DNA from: Morinoia aosen
Taxonomy: Eukaryota; Arthropoda; Malacostraca; Amphipoda; Talitridae
DNA: 64,000 nt
Assembly (NCBI GenBank): GCA_030386875.1
Contig: CM059578.1
Span: 26,583,009-26,647,008, forward strand
Direction: 5' to 3'
The position numbers were made by a program, and so were the translations under genes. Under the pieces are notes generated by a model, which saw only the letters and a list, made by a program, of their open reading frames with translations, did no database searches and was not told where the DNA came from. Each line of letters opens with the position of its first letter. Within the stretch, counting starts at the first letter, position 1. Shown piece by piece: positions 57,740 through 64,000 of the stretch.

Positions 57740-58640
57740 TTCCTACTGTTATTTTGAACGTAGAAGCTTGATTTTGGCCTCATTCGACGCGGAAAGGCAG
57801 TGGCACCTCAAAAAAAACATTTTTTGGATATCGGATTTTCAATAATTATTAATTTCTTTGTCCAAACAATTTCTTTTTCAGAATTTTCAAAATTGTAGTT
57901 TTTTTCTTTTTATTCCACCTAGAGCAGCGGTCTCCAAACTATGGCCCGCGGGCCATATCCGGTCCACCAGTGTAATCAATCTGGCCCGTAACAATACTCA
58001 GTAGTAATTTAACTAGCGAATTTAGCAGCGTATGCTCACTCAGGGCACGTACTTGCCGACTACTCTAGAAATTATAGATAATGGCCGAAAAATTAAAACA
58101 GTTTTGGCCCTTGGAACTTAATGGAGTGATCAGTATGGCCCTAAGGCTGGAAAGGTTGGAGACCCCTGACCTAGAGGAACGAAAATGCATACAGATTTCT
58201 AAAATTGAATTTTGAACCGATGTGCTTCTTTAAAAGTTTTCGATTTTTGCAATAGAGAAAAGTTATTCTGCGAACATATAATATTTATTATCAAAAAATT
58301 TATTTGCGCAAAACACCACTTCTTCTACAATTTTCAACTTAGAAGCATGATTTTGGTCTCATTCGACGCCGTACGACAGCGTAGCGAAGCGGAATTCTAT
58401 TTGAATTCCAATAAGGTTTTACAGTGAACATCTGGGATTTTTTTTTAAATTTTTTACATATGGATCAATAAAAATATTTATTTTCAAAATTAAAAAATAC
58501 TTCTTCTTCGAAGTGCCACGGTCTTTCCGCGTCGAATGCGACCAAAATCAAGCTTCTAAGTTTATTGTTGTAGAAGGAGTAGGGTTTTGCACAAACATAT
58601 TTAGTTTATGCGTTCGCGCAATAACTTTTTATGTTGTGGA
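57740..58640. repeat. Diverged repeats around the hAT MITE
   Basis: The block with ATTTTGG-CTCATTCGACGC occurs near 57772 and 58350, and inverted near 58520 (CGTCGAATGCGACCAAAAT). The hAT MITE is inserted between the first two. An older, unidentified repeat forms the host. Confidence 0.6.
57925..58168. mobile_element. hAT-type MITE with intact target duplication
   Basis: 244 bp. Starts CAGCGGTCTCCAAACTATGG and ends AAGGTTGGAGACCCCTG, flanked by ACCTAGAG on both sides (57917-57924 and 58169-58176). The 8-bp duplication and CAG...CTG ends are hAT features. Contains GGCCCGCGGGCC near 57943. A longer relative is at 32995-34485. Confidence 0.9.
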
Positions 58641-58843
58641 ATAGAAATGTATGCCAGTGAAATATTAAAAAATTAGGTGAATTAGGTGAGAGTAGGAAGT
58701 CCTCTTACCAAGCAGGGCAAAAATATTTTCACATCGGCCAATCTCGTGATAACTGTGTGTGTGTTTGTGGCTTTGGGGCTGTGTGAGTGATTCTGTCTCA
58801 TGTTCAATTTTATGCTCAATATCAGCAATATTATTTTGTGTAG

Positions 58844-59459
58844 GAGGTGCTGGTACAGCTGGTGGTGCAGATGCTGATGCTCCTGGTGATGCTCCTGCTG
58901 CTGCTGCTCCTGCTGCTGCTGCTACTGCTGCTGCTGCTCCTGCTGCTGCTGGTGGTGGAGCTGCTGCTGGTGGTGGAGCTGCTGCTGGTGGTGGAGCTGC
59001 TGCTGGTGGTGGAGCTGCTGCTGGTGGTGGAGCTGCTGCTGGTGGTGGAGCTGCTGCTGGTGGTGGAGCTGCTGCTGGTGGTGGAGCTGCTGCTGGTGGT
59101 GGAGCTGCTGCTGGTGGTGGAGCTGCTGCTGGTGGTGGAGCTGCTGCTGGTGGTGGAGCTGCTGCTGGTGGTGGAGCTGCTGCTGGTGGTGGAGCTGCTG
59201 CTGGTGGTGGAGCTGATGCTGCTGCTGATGCTGATGCTCCTGCTGCGGCTGCTCCTGCTGCGGCTGCTCCTGCTGCGGCTGCTCCTGCTGCGGCTGCTCC
59301 TGCTGCGGCTGCTCCTGCTGCGGCTGCTCCTGCTGCGGCTGCTCCTGCTGCGGCTGCTCCTGCTGCGGCTGCTCCTGCTGCGGCTGCTCCTGCTGCGGCT
59401 GCTCCTGCTGCGGCTGCTCCTGCGCTTGGAGCCTGCGCGCACGAGCAGCAGCTGCGCGA
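58844..59459 (+). CDS. Same gene, Ala/Gly and Ala/Pro repeat exon
   Basis: A 616-nt exon: acceptor TTATTTTGTGTAG ending 58843, donor GCGCGA|GTGAGT. Entry phase (two bases completing a Gly codon with the G of the previous exon) fixes the frame as GGAGTAGGADADAPGDAPA..., then 15 blocks of Gly3 alternating with Ala3 (18-bp unit GGTGGTGGAGCTGCTGCT), a short ADAAADADAP bridge, about 12 blocks of AAAAP (15-bp unit GCTCCTGCTGCGGCT), and an end ALGACAHEQQLR. All six frames are open through the repeat, including poly-Leu and Gln/His frames, but only this one joins both neighbours in phase. The C-terminal HEQQLR starts the coiled coil of the next exons. Confidence 0.75.
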
Positions 59460-59663
59460 GTGAGTCTTCTTGTTACCTTTATTCTCATTGTCATGGGTTG
59501 TCAGCGGTGGAGGCAAGAACATTCAACATTAGTTACGATTAGTTACAAAGAATATAGATTTAAATGTGTAACATTCTTACGAATACTATATCATGTACAC
59601 ATTCAATAATGTCTTATGCACTAACTACTATTCTATTTACTTGTCGCTGTTTTTGTTCAACAG

Positions 59664-59733
59664 CCAGGAGCAATCGTTCGGGAAGCTCGCCGCCGATCTC
59701 GCCAGAGAAAAAGAAAAAAACCAGAATCTAGAG
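59664..59733 (+). CDS. Same gene, coiled-coil exon
   Basis: A 70-nt exon: acceptor TTGTTCAACAG ending 59663, donor GAG|GTAATT. The first base completes Asp with the GA left by the previous exon, giving DQEQSFGKLAADLAREKEKN then QNLE. Charged heptad-like sequence typical of a coiled coil. Ends in phase 0. Confidence 0.85.
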
Positions 59734-60027
59734 GTAATTAATTGGAAAGCACGGGTGAAGTGCTGCTTCGATTGTGTTTCCTTTTCTCAAGAAGCGCCTG
59801 CCTCATTTCTATATGTATACTGTCCTTTGTGGTGTAGATGTTGTGCAGTTGAGATATTCTAACCGTGAAATTCTAGTTGCTTTCCCAAGGGGATACATTG
59901 ATATGGTATCTTCGGGAACTAACGCGTATAATAGAGAAGATTTGAGGACCTGAGTTTATTGAGGACCTGAGTTTATTAGGCATTCCTATTTTTCAAGTTG
60001 GAGAGGTTTTTGTTTTCCCAGATATCC

Positions 60028-60365
60028 TTCAGGGGGATGCAAATTTTGTATCTATGGGAATTAGCGCTCCCAGGGGGAAAATGTGAGGGCTCGAACTGAG
60101 AGTTAGGTTGGCCTTCTTTTTGCTAAAATAAAATATTTTTTGTTAAGTTAAGGACCACTTTTTTCGGTTCATTGTTGTCCTGTTTTTCAGTACCTACTAT
60201 TTTCTTCTTCAATTTTGATCTAGTTTCAATAACTTCTATCTCAGTTTACTGTTTCTTTGCCCCATCTGCATGGATTCCTCATTCTCTAATCTCCATGCTG
60301 AATGGTGCCTTCCTCCTTCCTCTCTTCGATACGCTCTTTTTCGTAGCGGTTAGGGAGGCTTAAAC
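60028..60365 (+). mobile_element. SINE-like repeat, copy 6
   Basis: Full-length family member, from GGGGGATGCAAATTTTGTAT to GGTTAGGGAGGCTTAAAC. The duplicated counterpart is 62085-62384, whose 5' part is missing because the duplication junction falls inside this repeat. Confidence 0.8.
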
Positions 60366-60419
60366 TAAATCATCTTAATTTTTAAATTTTGCCAGACTAT
60401 CGTTTTTGATTCACCAAGG

Positions 60420-60648
60420 TTCAGTGTTGTAGCACTTCTGACTCGCTTTCTTTTTCCTATTTTCATAAGCTTGCTTCTCGACTCGCTAATTCTGCGCAAA
60501 GGGGATTTTGTGTGGGTACGTATCTTGTGCAATAATTCTGCGTTCTCCTTAACTTCATACTAAATGGTGCCTTTTTCCTTCCTCTCTTTGGATCGCATTT
60601 GTTGAGGATAGGGAGGCTTAAACTAACTAATAATCTAATCTAATCTGC
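60420..60648 (+). mobile_element. SINE-like repeat, diverged partial copy 7
   Basis: Contains TTGTGCAATAATTCTGCGTT, CATACTAAATGGTGCC and GGATAGGGAGGCTTAAAC, then a (TAATC)n tail. Counterpart at about 62440-62667. Confidence 0.7.
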
Positions 60649-61189
60649 AGTGAAATACGAACTCGGTGCCTTGCGGTATAATTAATTTGTTGAAAGTAAA
60701 ACGGGTGGATCTAAATAATCCTGCGTCTAAGGCAGCGAGGTTGACATTCAGAACCATATTCTTATTCCTACGTATAGACTAGTATTCCAATCAAGGCACT
60801 CGTAGAAAATGTCTTCTATCACGTAACGCAAATATTTCCATGCTAATATGATATTTCCAAGCTAATAATATTGCCATAAAACAGTCTACATGAGTCAGAA
60901 ACTTGAAAATGGTTATTCTACACCGGTTACCAAGAAATGTATAACCTAATTAGAGAGGTACGTGAAAGTGACCACCAAGATAGGGTTATCATAACATTCT
61001 CAAGAGCGCATTATGATTTGCATCACACAGGACTAACAAGAATGATTTGGAACGTGAATAATTGATGAACACATTAGTGTTCTATAAATATTTTTGAGTA
61101 CTTTTATTGTAGCTAGTGGCTGGAACTAACTTGTAATCTAATCTCATTTTGAGAAAAGTAATGACATGAATGCTTACAGTGCGCCTCCC

Positions 61190-61546
61190 CTCAGGGGATA
61201 CAATTACTGTATCAATGGGAATTAGCGCTCCCAGGGGGACAACGTGATGGCCCGAGCTGAGAGTTAGGTAGGGCTTCTTTTTGCTGAAATAAAATGTTTA
61301 TGTCAAGTTAAGGACCACCCTTTTTTCGGTTCACTGCTGTCCTGTTTTTCAGCACCTACTACTTAATTCTTTAGTTTTGATCCTGTTTCATAATCTTCTT
61401 TCACAATTTACTGTTTCTATGCCCTATCTGCGTAGATTCCGCGTTTCCTTAACTCCAAACTAGATGGAGCCTTCCTGCTTCCTCTCTTTAGATCGCATTT
61501 GTTGCTGCGGGTAGGGAGGCTAAAAATAACGACTAATATAATCTAA
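61190..61546 (+). mobile_element. SINE-like repeat, copy 8, abutting an exon
   Basis: From CCCCTCAGGGGATACAATTA to GGGTAGGGAGGCTAAAAATA with a TAATATAATCTAATC tail that runs into the splice acceptor at 61554. Counterpart at 63209-63565. Confidence 0.85.
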
Positions 61547-61554
61547 TCTTACAG

Positions 61555-61626
61555 CGCGCCCTGCAGGAGCTCAGGGCCCAGCTTGATGCTGCGCTGGCGC
61601 GTCTGGCCGAGCTTGAAGAGCCGGAG
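61555..61626 (+). CDS. Same gene, coiled-coil exon (first copy of duplication)
   Basis: A 72-nt, phase 0-0 exon: acceptor CTAATCTTACAG ending 61554, donor GAG|GTAATA. Encodes RALQELRAQLDAALARLAEL then EEPE, continuing the coiled coil without a break. The acceptor lies a few bases past the tail of a SINE-like copy. The exon is repeated without change at 63574-63645. Confidence 0.85.
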
Positions 61627-62039
61627 GTAATAAGTTTAAAGGGTTTTTTAGGATCTGGCCATGTGATGTTACGTGCAAAGATTTTGGTCGGTGCCATCTA
61701 CAATTTGAGGCGTTTCCTAGTTGATGAGGTGGTCTTCAAATAGAATGCACGACTGCAACGAGTTAAGCAAGTTGTATTATTCGACATTAATTCTTTTTAT
61801 ATCTGCACCTTAAAATGTCAAGATAGGCTTTATGCCCGCTGTTTTTTCATCATTATCATTTTTTTTTCTAGTGAAGCGAAGTATTTGCACAACATTGGGC
61901 GGAAACTTTTCTCGAGGCTCTCAAATGATGTGTTCATTAGTCGTGTTGGTGAAATATTGACAATACCGAAATTTAATACTTGACTGAGATCATTTTCTAT
62001 CTTTAAAACACCGGTTCCAAACTGTGGAATCGCGTTTAC

Positions 62040-62054
62040 ACACACACACACACC
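62040..62054 (+). repeat. CA microsatellite at the duplication junction
   Basis: ACACACACACACACACC lies about 30 bp upstream of the start of unit 2. Confidence 0.85.
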
Positions 62055-62085
62055 CCTGAGCTCGGTGTCGATCGTGCGCCGTGCC

Positions 62086-64000
62086 TCCCAGGAGGAAAAT
62101 GTGTGAGGGCCCAAGCTGAGTTAGGTTGGCCTTCTTTTTGCTAAAATAAAATGTTTTTTGTTAAGTTAAGGACCCCTTTTTTTCGGTTCATTGTTGTCCT
62201 GTTTTTCAGTACCTACTATTTTCTTCTTCAATTTTGATCTAGTTTCAATAACTTCTATCTCAGTTTACTGTTTCTTCGCCCCATCTGCATGGATTCCTCA
62301 TTCTCTAATCTCCATGCTGAATGGTGCCTTCCTCCTTCCTCTCTTCGATACGCTCTTTTTCGTAGCGGTTAGGGAGGCTTAAACTAAATCATCCTAATTT
62401 TTAAATTTTGCCAGACTATCGTTTTTGATTCACCAAGGTTCAGTGTTGTAGCACTTCTGACTCGCTTTCTTTTTCCTATTTTCATAAGCTTGCTTCTCGA
62501 CTCGCTAATTCTGCGCAAAGGGGATTTTGTGTGGGAACGTATCTTGTGCAATAATTCTGCTTTCTCCTTAACTTCATACTAAATGGTGCCTTTTTCCTTC
62601 CTCTCTTTGGATCGCATTTGTTGAGGATAGGGAGGCTTAAACTAACTAATAATCTAATCTAATCTGCAGTGAAATACGAACTCGGTGCCTTGCGGTATAA
62701 TTAATTTGTTGAAAGTAAAACGGGTGGATCTAAATAATCCTGCGTCTAAGGCAGCGAGGTTGACATTCAGAACCATATTCTTATTCCTACGTATAGACTA
62801 GTATTCCAATCAAGGCACTCGTAGAAAATGTCTTCTATCACGTAACGCAAATATTTCCATGCTAATATGATATTTCCAAGCTAATAATATTGCCATAAAA
62901 CAGTCTACATGAGTCAGAAACTTGAAAATGGTTATTCTACACCGGTTACCAAGAAATGTATAACCTAATTAGAGAGGTACGTGAAAGTGACCACCAAGAT
63001 AGGGTTATCATAACATTCTCAAGAGCGCATTATGATTTGCATCACACAGGACTAACAAGAATGATTTGGAACGTGAATAATTGATGAACACATTAGTGTT
63101 CTATAAATATTTTTGAGTACTTTTATTGTAGCTAGTGGCTGGAACTAACTTGTAATCTAATCTCATTTTGAGAAAAGTAATGACATGAATGCTTACAGTG
63201 CGCCTCCCCTCAGGGGATACAATTACTGTATCAATGGGAATTAGCGCTCCCAGGGGGACAACGTGATGGCCCGAGCTGAGAGTTAGGTAGGGCTTCTTTT
63301 TGCTGAAATAAAATGTTTATGTCAAGTTAAGGACCACCCTTTTTTCGGTTCACTGCTGTCCTGTTTTTCAGCACCTACTACTTAATTCTTTAGTTTTGAT
63401 CCTGTTTCATAATCTTCTTTCACAATTTACTGTTTCTATGCCCTATCTGCGTAGATTCCGCGTTTCCTTAACTCCAAACTAGATGGAGCCTTCCTGCTTC
63501 CTCTCTTTAGATCGCATTTGTTGCTGCGGGTAGGGAGGCTAAAAATAACGACTAATATAATCTAATCTTACAGCGCGCCCTGCAGGAGCTCAGGGCCCAG
63601 CTTGATGCTGCGCTGGCGCGTCTGGCCGAGCTTGAAGAGCCGGAGGTAATAAGTTTAAAGGGTTTTTTAGGCTCTGGCCATGTGATGTTACGTGCAAAGA
63701 TTTTGGTCGGTGCCATCTACAATTTGAGGCGTTTCCTAGTTGATGAGGTGGTCTTCAAATAGAATGCACGACTGCAACGAGTTAAGCAAGTTGTATTATT
63801 CGACATTAATTCTTTTTATATCTGCACCTTAAAATGTCAAGATAGGCTTTATGCCCGCTGTTTTTTCATCATTATCATTTTTTTTTCTAGTGAAGCGAAG
63901 TATTTGCACAACATTGGGCGGAAACTTTTCTCGAGGCTCTCAAATGATGTGTTCATTAGTCGTGTTGGTGAAATATTGACAATACCGAAATTTAATACTT
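62086..64000 (+). repeat. Tandem duplication, unit 2 (cut by window end)
   Basis: Begins at CTCCCAGGAGGAAAATGTG, corresponding to CTCCCAGGGGGAAAATGTG at 60067. Runs to the window edge, about 105 bp short of a full unit. Confidence 0.93.
63574..63645 (+). CDS. Same gene, duplicated coiled-coil exon (second copy)
   Basis: Base-for-base copy of 61555-61626 with the same acceptor and donor. Because the exon is 72 nt and in phase 0-0, including both copies would keep the frame and add 24 residues to the coiled coil. The gene continues beyond the window. Confidence 0.8.

Larger units (their letters stand above)
60067..62085 (+). repeat. Tandem duplication, unit 1 (2,019 bp)
   Basis: Matches 62086-64000 at a constant offset of 2,019 with only a handful of differences seen (for example TTTCTTTGCC/TTTCTTCGCC near 60260, GGGTACG/GGGAACG near 60515, AGGATCTGG/AGGCTCTGG near 61648). 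The unit holds two SINE-like copies, a partial third and one coding exon. Confidence 0.93.

Noticed and set aside
58665..59542. Long open frames reading poly-Leu/Val-Glu-Leu, Gln/His-rich and Ser/Thr/Arg-rich peptides
   Set aside because: They are other-frame readings of the same 18-bp and 15-bp repeats. Only the Ala/Gly/Pro frame joins neighbouring exons in phase.
60172..60363. 63-codon frame repeated at 62191, and the related frames at 9494 and 38436
   Set aside because: They are readings through the SINE-like family and not host genes.

Overview
This is nuclear DNA from a multicellular animal, most likely an insect or another arthropod. The coding segments are short exons with GT/AG borders and matching codon phases. 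The rest is AT-rich and crowded with decayed eukaryotic transposons: Jockey-like LINE, Penelope-like, BEL/Pao, hAT, PIF/Harbinger, Tc1/mariner-like with a DUF4817-type head, piggyBac-type MITEs, a tRNA-headed SINE and several minisatellites. Nothing prokaryotic (operons, CRISPR, ribosome binding sites) is present. I cannot name the species.

Three sets of host exons can be supported, all on the + strand. (1) A RING plus B-box (TRIM-type) 5' exon at 11794-12239. (2) A kinesin motor segment, probably kinesin-14-like, in three exons at 39394-40999. It carries switch II and the C-terminal half of the motor, but the P-loop half is absent and only a 77-bp intron lies where it should be. (3) A gene I do not recognise, starting with an ATG at 52898, with exons at 52891-53074, 53517-53580, 58844-59459, 59664-59733, 61555-61626 and 63574-63645. 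Its codon phases agree across every junction. It encodes a basic helical N-terminus, a long Ala/Gly then Ala/Pro repeat domain and a coiled coil, and it runs off the right edge. The last two exons are identical copies created by a 2,019-bp tandem duplication.

Layout: 0.2-1.7 kb LINE copy A; 1.8-3.7 kb a foldback element with a small LTR element nested in it; 4.1-4.7, 6.9-7.2 and 7.4-8.4 kb three more foldbacks, the last an almost perfect 1-kb palindrome; 9.3 kb a SINE-like repeat seen many times in the window; 10.1-11.8 kb LINE copy B; 11.8-12.2 kb TRIM exon; 12.5-14.5 kb Penelope-like sequence, repeated at 41.25-43.09 kb; 14.5-28 kb mostly non-coding with minisatellites, a tRNA-derived SINE, a Helitron-like end and piggyBac-type MITEs; 28.1-29.7 kb LINE copy C; 33.0-34.5 kb a non-autonomous hAT; 36-39.1 kb repeats; 39.4-41.0 kb kinesin; 43.1-49.8 kb a large inverted repeat whose arms carry the same mosaic of transposons; 49.6-52.7 kb hAT, Harbinger and BEL/Pao remnants; 52.9-64 kb the third gene, whose 5.3-kb second intron holds a Harbinger element inserted inside a Tc1/mariner-like element that lies against an hAT remnant.

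The genes show no evident shared pathway. The best leads are the Ala/Gly/Pro repeat exon, the exon-duplicating tandem repeat, the P-loop-less kinesin, and the datable chain of nested insertions.
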